This document shows positions 36,012 through 46,950 of a stretch of DNA of 64,000 nucleotides, piece after piece. The translations under genes and the position numbers were made by a program. The DNA is from Dicyema japonicum. Taxonomy: Eukaryota > Dicyemida > Rhombozoa > Dicyemidae. The notes under the pieces are model-generated. The model saw only the letters and a list, made by a program, of their open reading frames with translations. It searched no databases and had not been told where the DNA came from. Every line of letters begins with the position of its first letter. Within the stretch, counting starts at the first letter, position 1. The stretch lies in contig RDEW01000034.1 of the NCBI GenBank assembly GCA_011109175.1, positions 393,556 to 457,555 of the forward strand, given 5' to 3'.

Positions 36012-36957
36012 TCGACTATGAATGCTTTAATTAAAACTAGTGAAATTCATCATACCATATTCATTACCAGGAATATGAGACAGTCTGGGAGCTTGAATGG
36101 AAGAGTTATCCAACAACATAGGAGTGAATCTACTATTCGTGTGCCTGTCATATCTACCACACTTTAAAGTCTAAACAACCCAAAGAAACAGGATATTGAT
36201 CCCTTCAAAGCTCCTTTCAAGTTTTTAAAATTTAAATTTGCTTACGTTGAATCTCTTTCAGAAAATATAGAAATAGCGTTGGTTTGGACTTATTACGCCT
36301 AAATTTGTCAATTTAACCAAAAGTCAGGTGATCCTAACCTCTCTCAGAATCACCCCAACTTTTCTAGTTGTTTTTCTAGGAACCGACACAATGCCTTAAA
36401 TTCATTTTATGGGTGATTTTTTCACATTTGGAATTTGTCACTCTACTTCCTCACGATGTCCTCAAAGACGCAACTTTAGTAACTCAAACCTACTTTAACT
36501 AGCAATAATTTATTTTATTCGTTATATTTCACATATATTTTTGTAATTAAAAACACAAATCTATCAAAAATGATCCCCACCGACATGATCGACTCTGCGT
36601 AGTCTCTCACGATCGCAAACGACATCAACTTGAGAAGCCACCGAATTCCACGTGTATCTGGTTATTAGAGTAGCCAGGCTTTTTAGTATAGTTTTTATTT
36701 ACTAAAAAACTAAGAATCGCCGACAAATTAAAAGGGAATAAAGTACAGTTATCCTCATCCTTTCTTCCCACAATAATGGCTGAATTTATTTATTTGATAA
36801 CTCAGTTATGTCGGCCTTCATTTTTAACAAGCAATCTTAATTGACCCTCTTACAAAAGAACCACATTAAGGCTGATTGTTAACTGTGGTACCCTAAACAA
36901 ACCATGTGCATCATTTACTAAAGGAAACTTACTAAGTGGACTAAAACAAATCTATCA
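36012..36957. other. No gene recognised
   Basis: Contains AAAGTCAGGTGATCCTAACC at 36320, a block shared with 7635 and 26523, so a fragment of the dispersed short repeat may be present. Otherwise unassigned. Confidence 0.3.
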
Positions 36958-37569
36958 AGACATTATTATTATTATTAAAGCACTTTCACGAAAGCCATAA
37001 TGATTATAGCCCCGCATGTGCAACACTCAAAGAAACAATATTTATAGTTAGTCTTTTCTATTTTCCTCTGTCGAATGCGAGTGATCTCAATTCGTCCAGG
37101 TCGTCTCCCGTCTTTAAATTTTTTCTCACACGATTTAAGTCTTTGTTTAGGGCTGTCGGAAGTGTCGATCTAGGTCGTCCGCGGAAGGGTTTTTCGCATC
37201 TGTCAAAGTAATCTTCCATCGCTTTGTTAGCGGGTGCGTCCGGGTTCATTCTTAGTACATGCCCAAATAGCCTCCACCGGGCATCTATCACATCCTTGCT
37301 GATGTTAAGAAACACATACACTTGTTGTAGATACCAGTGGTTGTATTCTACGTGGCCCACTCCATTCCGAGTAAGCTTCTTAGTTGCCTTCTATGGAACG
37401 AATCCAGTTTCAATAGTTCGTTGAAGGAACTTCCCCATGTCCCAGCGTTATACAGTAGGATCGGTTTCACAAACGCGTTGTAAAGCCTGCATCTGATGTC
37501 AATTCCAAGTCCTTTGGCCCTTAGCCATCCTTTCTTCAGTTTAGCCATTGCCGCATTTGCCAGTGTTTT
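36958..37569 (-). mobile_element. LINE family B copy, cut by the assembly gap
   Basis: On the minus strand: MAKLKKGWLRAKGLGIDIRC, then RLYNAFVKPILLYNAGTWGS, LDSFHRRQLRSLLGMEWAT, DARWRLFGHVLRMNPDAPAN and KAMEDYFDRCEKPFRGRPRS. It ends DDLDELRSLAFDRGK, a stop, about 100 nt of 3' UTR and a TAA microsatellite. This is the region after the RT core; the 5' part is lost in the gap at 37570. The frame is open across the HVLRMNPDA unit, so this copy is younger than most. Confidence 0.8.
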
Positions 37570-38035
37570 NNNNNNNNNNNNNNNNNNNNNNNNNNNNNNN
37601 NNNNNNNNNNNNNNNNNNNNNNNNNNNNNNNNNNNNNNNNNNNNNNNNNNNNNNNNNNNNNNNNNNNNNNNNNNNNNNNNNNNNNNNNNNNNNNNNNNNN
37701 NNNNNNNNNNNNNNNNNNNNNNNNNNNNNNNNNNNNNNNNNNNNNNNNNNNNNNNNNNNNNNNNNNNNNNNNNNNNNNNNNNNNNNNNNNNNNNNNNNNN
37801 NNNNNNNNNNNNNNNNNNNNNNNNNNNNNNNNNNNNNNNNNNNNNNNNNNNNNNNNNNNNNNNNNNNNNNNNNNNNNNNNNNNNNNNNNNNNNNNNNNNN
37901 NNNNNNNNNNNNNNNNNNNNNNNNNNNNNNNNNNNNNNNNNNNNNNNNNNNNNNNNNNNNNNNNNNNNNNNNNNNNNNNNNNNNNNNNNNNNNNNNNNNN
38001 NNNNNNNNNNNNNNNNNNNNNNNNNNNNNNNNNNN
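37570..38035. other. Assembly gap (466 N)
   Basis: A run of N. It starts inside a LINE B copy, and sequence after the gap does not continue that LINE, so at least one junction is unresolved. The assembly probably broke on the repeat that is present almost identically at 39421-40000. Confidence 1.
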
Positions 38036-38559
38036 CGGTAAAAGTCGCTAATTTGGTAGACTCTCAGCTGGTGTTTACCATTTTCTTTTTAATCAACTGA
38101 TCCTCATATATGTCAAATACATGACATATGATATGAGTCTGTGTTTTTCAGTTTTTATTTTTATGACTTTCAAATAAGTAACAAGGCTCTCTTACATACT
38201 CCAATTCTGATGACAGCAGTCACACCAAAATCACCTTACTTTATGACAAGGCTGAACAATTCAGTTGAATCAGTTTTTAGAGATTTTTTGGACATTAACA
38301 GTGACACAACCTCTTGAGTATATATCATCTCGGTGGACACATATCTTTCTGATTTATTTATTTATTAACCCCGGATACACCGAGAAAGAAGTTAAAGTAA
38401 ACAACTAATTAAGTGTATCCAGTTTCCACTTCTACAGAAACAGAGTCCATCCGGAATCAGCATAAAAGGTAAGACGTCCATTACATGCAGTTGTGGAAAC
38501 CCCTCCAGTGGAGTGAGGAAGAGCAAATGATCCTTTTTCGTGCCAGCTTGGCACTGGGC

Positions 38560-38650
38560 ATCACCTAGACAGGTGGATCACATGACGCCACTCTATTAGG
38601 AAGAGAGAGGAGGAACAGACAAGCAAGCGGAAAACTTCAACCAATTAACT
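38560..38650 (+). repeat. Dispersed short repeat, copy 4
   Basis: AGGTGGATCACATGACGCCA, then AGGAAGAGAGAGGAGGAACA and AAAACTTCAACCAATTAAC follow the order of copies 1 and 2. Confidence 0.5.
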
Positions 38651-38734
38651 TTCTGATATGAATTTTGACCCTAAATTTTGAGTTTTACATAAAGTTAGAA
38701 ATTTTATCGAAAATAAAAGATTATTTTATTACAA

Positions 38735-39000
38735 ATGCCCTCTCGTGTCTAAGAAGTGCAGGAAAATTCCCAAGACACAAAGCGATAAACGGAATTGTCA
38801 AGCGAGCCCTGGAGTTAGCGGGATATTCTGCCATACTTGAACCTGTTGTCCTGGACAGAGGAGACGGAGAACTTCCTGACGGATCACAATTTTCCCATTC
38901 GAAGAGGGGAAACTTTTGGTGTGGGATGCTACTTGTGTCGACCCACTTTTCCCATCCAACATTGTCGGGAGTGTGGTAGACACACTGTATGCCGGCTGAA
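38735..39000 (+). mobile_element. LINE family A C-terminal fragment
   Basis: The plus strand encodes CLRSAGKFPRHKAINGIVKR, then ALELAGYSAILEPVVLDRGD and GELPDGSQFSHSKRG. This matches RKSAGRFARHKAINEVVKRA and LSRDDGKRPDGITVFPFSRG at 51945-52110, with KRPDG changed to ELPDG. It is 5' truncated and broken downstream. Confidence 0.65.
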
Positions 39001-39329
39001 AAAAACAATGAATGCAAAAGAGAAAAAATATGAAACATTGCACGATCGTTCACTTTCTATCCAATTGTGGTCAAGACAACTGGAGGAATAAGTGGAAAAT
39101 CGAAACTTGGACACCTAGCTACAATAAAAAGCCACGACACACTCGAGACCGATGGCTTCTCCAGTTGATTTCAGTTGCAAACATGAGAAGAAACGCAACG
39201 TCGATAATGTCCACTTTGGATGGTTGATTGCTAAAGTTTGTCAAACTATTATTACAAACAAATAAGTTTTATTAATTACATTTATTTATAGAATCACGAA
39301 AATCAATTGTAATTAATTAACACTAAGAA
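39001..39329. other. No gene recognised
   Basis: Several overlapping ORFs, including one reading KPRHTRDRWLLQLISVANMR, without a recognisable family. Confidence 0.3.
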
Positions 39330-39334
39330 AGCTG

Positions 39335-39420
39335 AATTCTTCATTGTCTTTTCCAAATAATTCTTTTTTTTGATATTCCTTTATATTGTCAGTGTTCAAG
39401 TTAGATAGGTCACATTGTAT
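39335..39420 (-). repeat. Shared 80-bp block at the LINE B junction
   Basis: CCAAATAATTCTTTTTTTGA through TGTTCAAGTTAGATAGGTCA is also present at 57300-57358. Here it abuts the 3' tail of a LINE B copy; there it abuts an internal part of LINE B (encoding NLNTDNIKEYQKK). It may be an alternative segment of B or the original target. Confidence 0.5.
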
Positions 39421-41350
39421 TTATTATTATTATGGTACTTTCACGAAAGCCATAATGCCCCGCATGTGCAACACTCAAAGAAACAATATTTATAGTTAAT
39501 CTCTTCCATCTTCCTCTGCCGAATGCGAGTGATCTCAATTCGTTCAGGTCGTCACCCATCTTTAGATTTTTTTAAATCTTTGTTTAGGGAAGTCGGAAGT
39601 GTCGATCTAGGGAGTCCGCGGAAGGGTTTGTCACAACTGTCAAAGTAATCTTCCATTGCTTTGTTAGCGGTTGCGTCCGGGTTTATTCTTAGTACATGCC
39701 CAAATAGCCTCCACCGGCCATCATTCACATCCTTGCTGATGTAAGAACACATACACTTGTTGTAGATACCAGTGGTGGATATTATACGTGGCCACTACAT
39801 TCCGAGTAAGCTTCTTAGTTGCCTTCTATGGAACGAATCCAGTTTCAATAGTTCGCTGAAGGAACTTCCCCATGTCCCAGCATTGTACAGTAGGATCGAT
39901 TTCACAAACGCGTTGTAAAGCCTGTATCTGATGTCAATTCCAAGTCCTTTGGCTCTTAGCCATCCTTTCTTTAGTTTAGCCATTGCCGCATTTTAAAGTG
40001 TTCTCCTCCTTAGTACATCTTCAGCGTCTCCTACTAGAGAGCCGAGCTTATTAGTACATCTCCATCTTTCATGAGTAATATCGTCTTCTTTTTTGATTTC
40101 CGTATTTTCAGTTTTGTTTACATTTACGCTGAGAAACCATTTCTCAAGCTCCGCAGGTGCATTTTATAGGTGTTAGTACGATCGCGTCTCGTGATTCGAA
40201 ATCCACATCATCCACATAAGATGTCTTTTCTATGTCTCCTATATAGCATTTACGGAGGTCGCGGAGTGCAGATTCAAGGTATATGGTGAATAGTAAAGGG
40301 GAGAGGGTATCACCCTGGGGTGTCCCAATCTTTGTTTTGAAACTGCGGGAATTGCTCCTTCTGTCTTCACAGATAGTCTTGTGTTCGCAAGTAGTAGACT
40401 GATTATCCTAACCGACGATTCATCCAATAATTGCTCAAGCATATTCATCAGTTTCTGTCTGTTTATTGAGTCAAAAGCTCTGGAGAGATCTATTCCCAAC
40501 ACGGTCGTTGCGCTCTTGAATCTTTGGTGCGTTGCACAGCGCCATCTATGGCTCCGTAGACCTCCCTTCTCGGAACCCACTTTGTATTTGAGTGCAATAA
40601 ATCTTGCAATAGTGGTCATATGGGTTTTCCTTTGTTTTAGGACCCGCAATATTCCTGCCCTTCGAAGACACATTGAAGATTTCCTCTACTTTTTACCTCC
40701 AATAGCTTTTTGCTGATTGCTTCTTTGTCAAATTGTCATATGCGCATTGTGCAGCATAAATAATGTCAGTTATTTCATTCATGTCCGTTGGCGGAGATGA
40801 TGACACATAATTTGATATCACTGCATTTAATGTAATAAGAACATGATTATGGATCTTCTGTGTGGCTAGCAACTTATATGGAATCTTCTTGTGGGTTTCC
40901 TTCCATCTCGGGGAACTGATTTAAATCTCTCAACTTGAACATAAAATTCTTTTTTGCATCTTCCATACATAGAAATTTCTGTTTTTGCTAAGTTGTTCTC
41001 CGAGCGTCCTGATCCGATTAAGCATCTCGACTTTTCTGGTCCACGTGGGTCTTTTTAGGCTTTACATTCAATAGTTTTCTAACGCCGAGTACACCTTTAT
41101 GAGTGGAGAAACGAGCATTGAATTGCTGGACAATGAGACTCCATCCACCCCGAGAGATTCTCCCGAATCTCCTTTTCGCAGAGTTGACAACCATTGAGAT
41201 CCACTCGATCCTGTCACCTGATCGAATCTCAGTGATTAATGCTTTAAGGGACAGCAGATGAGCAGGAACATTTCCCACAGGAGATCTTATGCTAGTTCCA
41301 TTGGCATCATGTAGTCCCGAAGACACACTTCTCACTTCTAATTGGTTTCT
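39421..41350 (-). mobile_element. LINE family B, longest copy
   Basis: Reading from 41350 downward: ANGTSIRSPVGNVPAHLLSL, then SAKRRFGRISRGGWSLIVQQ (N-terminal linker). A worn stretch with NEITDIIYAAQCAYD-like sequence precedes the RT. Motif A is VLGIDLSRAFDSINRQ (about 40510); motif C is YVDDVDF (about 40215). Then come KGWLRAKGLGIDIRYRLYN, FGHVLRINPDATANKAMEDY, a 3' UTR and a TAA microsatellite tail at 39421. No APE domain is visible in this copy. Several stops and frameshifts make it inactive. Its last 570 bp are nearly identical to 36958-37569. Confidence 0.7.
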
Positions 41351-41364
41351 ATGTTAAAATGCAT

Positions 41365-43015
41365 CCTGGACCAAATGCTTTAAAGATACTTAGCCTGAAC
41401 ATTAACGGAGTTAGAGGCTAGGCATCCGAACTGAGTTTATATTTGGAGAGTAATAAAATTGATATCTGCCTTTTACAAGAGACCAAGCTTTCTGGGAAAT
41501 CCACTATTCCTAAATTTATCGGTTTAATGTATTGAGAGTCGACCGACAATCGTGACGAGATGAAGGACTATTGACCCTCGTCAGGAGAGGCATTATGTTC
41601 GATAAAACTACTCCATATTCAGGAATATGATAAAAGACGTAAACACAGAAATTATTTGGATTTCGGTACAAACCTCTATCGGAGCTATTAATATAGCCAA
41701 CGTCTCTGTTCACCCTTCAGGTTCCTGTTCAAAAGGATTTTCTATGGATTTGTCTGCCCTAGATATGATGGAAAACTTGTTGATGTCTGGAGAATTTAAT
41801 GCCAAGCATTTTTCGTGGTATGAGAAACAACCTCCAGACACAAGGGGATTTCATATGTTCACCACTGCTTGCTCCGTTTATTTGCTGTTCTGTAAACTAT
41901 GATTTACGAAGCGACCATAATCACATTCTGATCAAGATCAATTGTACACCAATAACGCTGTCAAAACACATCATTTTTTATGACTATATTAATGCTGCTT
42001 GTAAAGGATTCAAAAGATACGTATATTCGTCTTTTTGAATTTCCATACGAAAAATTTCAACTCAATTGATAGAACCGACTATTACTTTAATAAAGTCGTC
42101 TAGCACAATAAAACTAATAAAAAAAGAAATTGTCTCAAACGCAAAAAACAACTAATAAAACATCATACTAACAGAATTCGTTAACTGAACATGAAGATTA
42201 ACGAAAAGACAAAACTTCACCAAAAAACAAAACTGTGCCGAATTTCTAGAGCATGAGAAAATAGTTCACGCACCAAGATGTGGAAAATACTGCAAAATTT
42301 CAAAAACGATGAAAATAATATCGAAAGAGACCGTGAACAGGATGTGGATCTGAATAAATTTATCAAACATTGTGTGAGAATAAGCCACAAGCCATTCCAA
42401 AAGGTGGACATTCCTTCACACAAAAAACCGAAATCGAAAAGGAGAAACCCAACAATGTATGTTCTACCGGGAGATGTCGACATGGAGATCCATCGAACAA
42501 AAACACACATTCCTGTGGACCGGACGGGATCCAGGTTATTCTGATGAAAATAATGGGCACAGTAAGAGTATCAGCATTAACAAGCATCTTCAACGACTCA
42601 ACTCCCTGATTGTGTTCTTGGGAAACCTTAGAGAGAAAAAAGATCTGAGTGGTATGGATGTCATATACAAACAGTTCATCGAGGATACAATAGGATACGC
42701 ATGTTTTATCTGCGGATCTCACCCTTCTGCAACAAATTTGGAAAAGATATGCGACATTCAAATGAAGGCAGCAAATCTACTAAAGAAATATTCCCGTGTG
42801 GAAATCCTGCCTAGAAATTTATAAAATACGATAGAGGCGACTGGATTAGTGCCCATGCGAATGACTCGGGTATGCGGACCGCGTCCATAACGGATATGCT
42901 CACGAACGAAGTCGGAACACCAAGAAAAGATACGGAGACTGTTGAGGGAGGCTGGGATCACCTAAATTTTGTTTATTTTTGAATATGACGGTTGTTTTTT
43001 TGTTCAATAATAATA
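41365..43015 (+). mobile_element. LINE family G (Jockey-like), internally deleted
   Basis: The element opens with ILSLNINGVRG, then NKIDICLLQETKLS, the start of an APE endonuclease. Next come SGEFNAKHFSWYEKQPPDTR (the GDFNAKH motif with D changed to E) and an RSDHNHILIKI motif. An RT linker rich in lysine (42280-42540) is joined directly to DVIYKQFIEDTIGYACFICG, which lies beyond the RT core, so the catalytic palm is deleted. It ends LLREAGIT, stop, UTR and an AATAATAATAATAA tail at about 43004. Domain order equals family D at 52574-55401. Confidence 0.65.
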
Positions 43016-43226
43016 ATAAAAAGAGCAAAATTTATTTAAAATTATAAAAATCCAATTTTAGCCAAATCCGGTAAAATTTGTGTCTAATTTCCAAAATACT
43101 GAATAAACTGAATCCTACTCAAGACATGATCTACTGCGGTCTCTAACGGTGATTCAAAAGAGTGCTAGTATATGATTTTACTTGATATTTCCGTACACAG
43201 ATTTTTAACCTATTTTTAATTATTTA

Positions 43227-45269
43227 ATGCCTTTGGCGATATTTTATAAAATGCTGCTTCTTTTGCTGATTTCAACTATACAATCTCGAATAACCCAGTA
43301 TTATATTAATCAAATTATCCAAGGAAAATAGACGTTAAAGTTATACACGAAGATGATGTTAAGGATAAATTTGGTGATAAAATAGGTTTACTTTTAAAAT
43401 TATATCAAGAAAATATGCAAGAAGTTACACCAACACCTTTACCAACATCAACACCAACACCTTTACCAACATCTACACCAACACCAACAACTGCACAAAC
43501 ACTTTCACCAACAACTACACCAACAACTTCACCAATAACTAAAGCGACAACTACACCGACAACTACACCAACATCTACACCAACACCTGCACAAACACTT
43601 TCACCAACAACTACACCAACAACTCCACCAATAACTAAAGCGACAACTACACCGACAACTACACCAACATCTACACCAACACCAACAACTGCACAAACAC
43701 TTTCACCAACAACTACACCAACAACTACACCAACATCTACACCAACAACTACACTAACACCTTCTCCAACAACTGCACCAAAAAGTGAATTAAATGAGGA
43801 CTATGTTGAGGTTCGTATTTTAATAATCTTAAGATTATTAGACAACTCAATAATGAGTCATTATCTTCAAAAATTAATAAGAAATTATCAATTATCGAAG
43901 AGATGAAACCAACAAAAACATTCAAAGAAACTCTCGGGGATATTACTTGGATCGATCAAATGGATTTAAAATCAGGATCTACTATTTCCACCGATTCAAT
44001 TGCAGTTAATATACATCATAATGAAGCAAAGGGAGACGGTATGGCAGGATTAACTATCTTTAGCTCGTATTTTAGTTATTAAAAATAATGAAACAATTAT
44101 CGATGGTAAAGAAACCAAACAAATCGATAGAGTGGTGTCAATAATTTTTAATAATGAAAATAATAACACCGAGAGTAAAATCACTAAAGTGACTATTTTT
44201 TTCCAAGATATTATTCAGAAAATGCGGTATAACTATGTATGTGTTTATTGGAATAACGGATTATGGGATAATGAAACTATGAAAACGGAAATTAGTTCAA
44301 ATGACAGTGTAACATGCACTACTGAACATCTTACTAGCTTTTCAGTCTTATTCGTAATCTTTTATATAAATTTAGAATTCCAGAAAAGGTCAATTAAATT
44401 CTAAAAAGACAGCAACCTCATATATCACCATTATTGGATTATCTATATCAGAAATTTCAATCATTACTTCATTTATTATTTTCTTTAATCAATTCAAGTT
44501 CATATTTACTTAGTTTAGACTTTTAATTAAATCTCAGATTCAGTTGACGTTGATTAACCTTGAAATATCAATTTTCATAACAAATACTGTTTTTATATTC
44601 GGAATTTTCTCAGGATTTGAAAAATCTTTTATTCAATGTGTCACTGTTGGAGCACTATTACATTATGGGCTACTAACTCAGTTTTTCTGGATGCTTTCCC
44701 AGACAATAATTCATTATATAAAATTCATCAAAGTTATTGGCATGAACATTAATAATCTGATTTTAAAGATTCTTACAATTAACTGGGGTTAATCTTTGTC
44801 ATAATTTGCAGGAATACCTCTGTTAGTAGTCATTATCATAGGTGCAGTCTCAAGAAATGCGTATTATTCGGATAACAAGTAAAATTTGATTCAATATTTA
44901 AGATGTATGTTGCATGGAACTGCATTCTACTTGGGCCTGTTAGTTCCATGTGCAGTTATTTTTTTAATTATCACAATTTTATACTTTTACATTTTTTACA
45001 AATTCATTTATTACAAAATAAAACTAAAATCATTCCAATTAAAAAAATCAACAAATTCAATATTAATTTTCTTATTTTTTCTATCGGGTTTATATTTTTT
45101 ATTATTTGCAGGAATTAACTGGTTTTTGGCCTTTTTCCTTGAATTTGATAAATTTAAAATAATCGAATACGTCTTCTGTATTTTAGTGTGTCCACAGGGC
45201 TTAATTATTCTAATATTGAATATTCACAATAAGCGAAAATTCAAGCAGATTCCCACCCCACTATGGTAA
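43227..45269 (+). CDS. Adhesion GPCR-like receptor with Thr/Pro stalk
   Basis: Eight exons are separated by introns at 43298-43323 (26 bp), 43811-43833 (23), 44039-44063 (25), 44354-44375 (22), 44498-44518 (21), 44788-44811 (24) and 44879-44902 (24). The spliced frame is 625 aa and exactly in phase. Order: a signal peptide (MLLLLLISTIQSR; the in-frame ATG at 43251 may be the true start); a Thr/Pro-rich mucin-like stalk of about 125 residues in repeats of 96-102 bp; a GAIN-like segment (TWIDQMDLKSGSTIS); a GPS motif with CVYWNNGLW, DSVTCTTEHLTSF. Then seven hydrophobic helices follow. TM3 has GALLHYGLLTQFFWML, TM4 begins NWGIPLLVVIII, and TM7 has CPQGLIILILN. The HL-T autocleavage triad is kept, but two of the four usual GPS cysteines are absent. 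The cytoplasmic tail is very short. Family B2 receptors sense adhesion or mechanical cues; the ligand is unknown here. Confidence 0.85.
43427..43790 (+). repeat. Thr/Pro stalk-coding tandem repeat
   Basis: Within the receptor stalk, ACTTTCACCAACAACTACAC recurs at 43501, 43597 and 43699 (spacing 96 and 102 bp). Each unit includes an ATAACTAAAGCGACAACTAC block in the first two copies. Finer 6-12-bp ACxCCAACA repetition runs through all of it. The encoded unit is about 32-34 residues of TPTTTPTSTPT type, a likely O-glycosylated spacer. Confidence 0.8.
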
Positions 45270-45284
45270 AAATTACAAAAGGAT

Positions 45285-45345
45285 CAACAACTGCACTGTC
45301 AAGTTCCCCAATGACTACACCAATGACCACACTCACGTTTAAATG
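45285..45345 (+). pseudogene. Thr-rich stalk-like remnant
   Basis: ACAACTGCACTGTCAAGTTC and CCCAATGACTACACCAATGA encode TTALSSSPMTTPMTTLTF and then a stop. Sequence and codon pattern resemble the receptor stalk repeat (ACAACTGCACCAAAAAGTG at 43770). It lies just after the receptor stop and may be a leftover of a duplicated stalk or receptor. Confidence 0.3.
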
Positions 45346-45439
45346 ATTAGTTATTGTAGGACGCCTTTATAGGTATTTTAACAATAATTGATTTATACAG
45401 TCATTATATTAACTTGCTTTAAAACATTTTACCCTTTGT

Positions 45440-45900
45440 AAAGTTGTGCATGTACATTTCAGCTGGAAAGAATGGAGCAAAATTTTCCCGGATTCCCTCT
45501 CTAATTAAAGCCAGTCGGATTTGTTCCAGCCAACCAAAGACCAGACTGAAAAATTCTCTTCCAAAGGGAAAGAGCTAGATACCTTGACTGAGACGCCACC
45601 TTTGTGGATAGCCTCTCTCTCCAACCTTGTTATAACAGAAACTAACCCAGGCTCTGTTTCGGAGAAGGCTGAGACCCTAAAAACGAAGAAATACGTATGC
45701 CTCGGTGGACAGTTCATTTTTGAACCAGTCGCCGTGGATACGTCAGGAATCATAGGAAGCAGGTCACTGATTCTGCTAAACAGAATCGGATCGAGAAGAA
45801 AAATGATAAGAAAGGAGTTGGCTCATTGAGATCAATTCCTTGAAAATCGTCAGGGGAAATGCATTCTAAATTATTAGAGCATCCAGTAGTCGTTAGTTAG
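45440..45900 (+). mobile_element. LINE family A 3' end
   Basis: The main frame (45521-45829) contains SVSEKAETLKTKKYVCLGGQ, then FIFEPVAVDTSGIIGSRSLI. Family A C-termini have a similar Y-F-PVAVETSGVFG-ETLxFL segment (compare HVQPVVVETSGVFGPKT at 52225). It ends LKIVRGNAF. The upstream half of the element is absent. Confidence 0.6.
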
Positions 45901-45935
45901 ATTTTTGAATTAAAACTTTTTTATTAGAAAACAAA

Positions 45936-46950
45936 GATGAAGGTGCAGTAGTGTCTGCACTTTACAAAACCACGAATGTCAAGGAAATTTGTCCATAAGC
46001 ACTTATAAAATAATCAATGTTATTGTAAAATTAGCATAATCATATAATTAGAATAAATTAATTATTTAAAATTATCATTATGGGATATCTTCCAAAGGAA
46101 ATAACGGCCCACGGAGCGAAGCATTGTACTGTCTTTTGCAAGATAGGAATTTGTTTTTTGCACACACAGGGTCATTATGCAACCATTGTAAAAAAAGCAA
46201 GAAAACTTGATCATTTGGCCACTCAGTGTGGAAAAATGCTAATTAGTGATTATCTCCGAAGACATAATGAAGTGATAAAGTGCATCCATCTTCATCTTTG
46301 TCGAATTTATAAAATCAAAAGAAGCAGGAAATTGAAATGACATTCGGTTCAGTCAATATTGACAAATTAAAATGTCGAAATTAGAGTTGACACGTCGATT
46401 TTGACAGAAACAAAAGTCCAATACAATAAACCGGATATTTTTGTGTATGACAAAACAAAGAAGCAAGTAACTTTAATTGAAGTAGGGATTACTTCACAAG
46501 ACCGACTAAAGCAAGTTGAAGTTGAGAAACTTCATAAATATGACTTGCTAGCAAATGAACTTTCGTTGCTCTATGAATGCCAAGTGAAGATTATGACAAG
46601 TGAAGATTATTCCAGGAGTTGTCTCAAGATGCTTCAAGAATCATATGGATAAATTATCTATTGAAGAATCAACGAGGACTTACATCCAATCGGTTGTGCT
46701 GAAGAGAACGCTCGAAAGTATGCTCATTGAACATAAGCATGGGATGAAGGTATACGATGAAGAGTACGCCTCTGCTACCTCCCAACTTGTGGAACTGGCA
46801 TGCCATGAGGACAGCCCACTGGACTCTAACGGAGATATTTTGACTGAATCTGATGTGGAGATGCGGAGTAACAGGGAGGTTATGGCACATTCTTCTTCTA
46901 AGAGAAGAAGAGGGATTACCAACAATCTGGATCAAAATACGCCTAATTAG
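45936..46950 (+). mobile_element. LINE family R 3' half with restriction-like endonuclease
   Basis: Two frames in order: KKARKLDHLATQCGKMLISD and YLRRHNEVIKCIHLHLCRIY, a zinc-knuckle-like H..TQC...RHN...IH segment. Then TETKVQYNKPDIFVYDKTKK and QVTLIEVGITSQDRLKQVEV follow, a PD-(D/E)XK nuclease core with PD at about 46432 and E-V-G at about 46481. KLHKYDLLANELSLLYECQV comes next and, after a frame change near 46620, STRTYIQSVVLKRTLESMLI. This is the C-terminal half of an R2/NeSL-group LINE. The RT is missing. It ends at 46950, exactly where recognisable MMACHC sequence starts. Confidence 0.7.

Noticed and set aside
37496-38051. Two long ORFs spanning 37496-38051
   Set aside because: They consist almost entirely of the N-run of the assembly gap.
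42217-42761. Minus-strand ORFs over LINE G
   Set aside because: The sense strand carries the LINE linker and post-RT motifs in order; the minus-strand frames have none.
46080-46340. Independent zinc-finger host gene
   Set aside because: The RHNEVIKCIH segment is followed in order by the restriction-type endonuclease frame, as in R2/NeSL-type LINEs, so it is part of one element.
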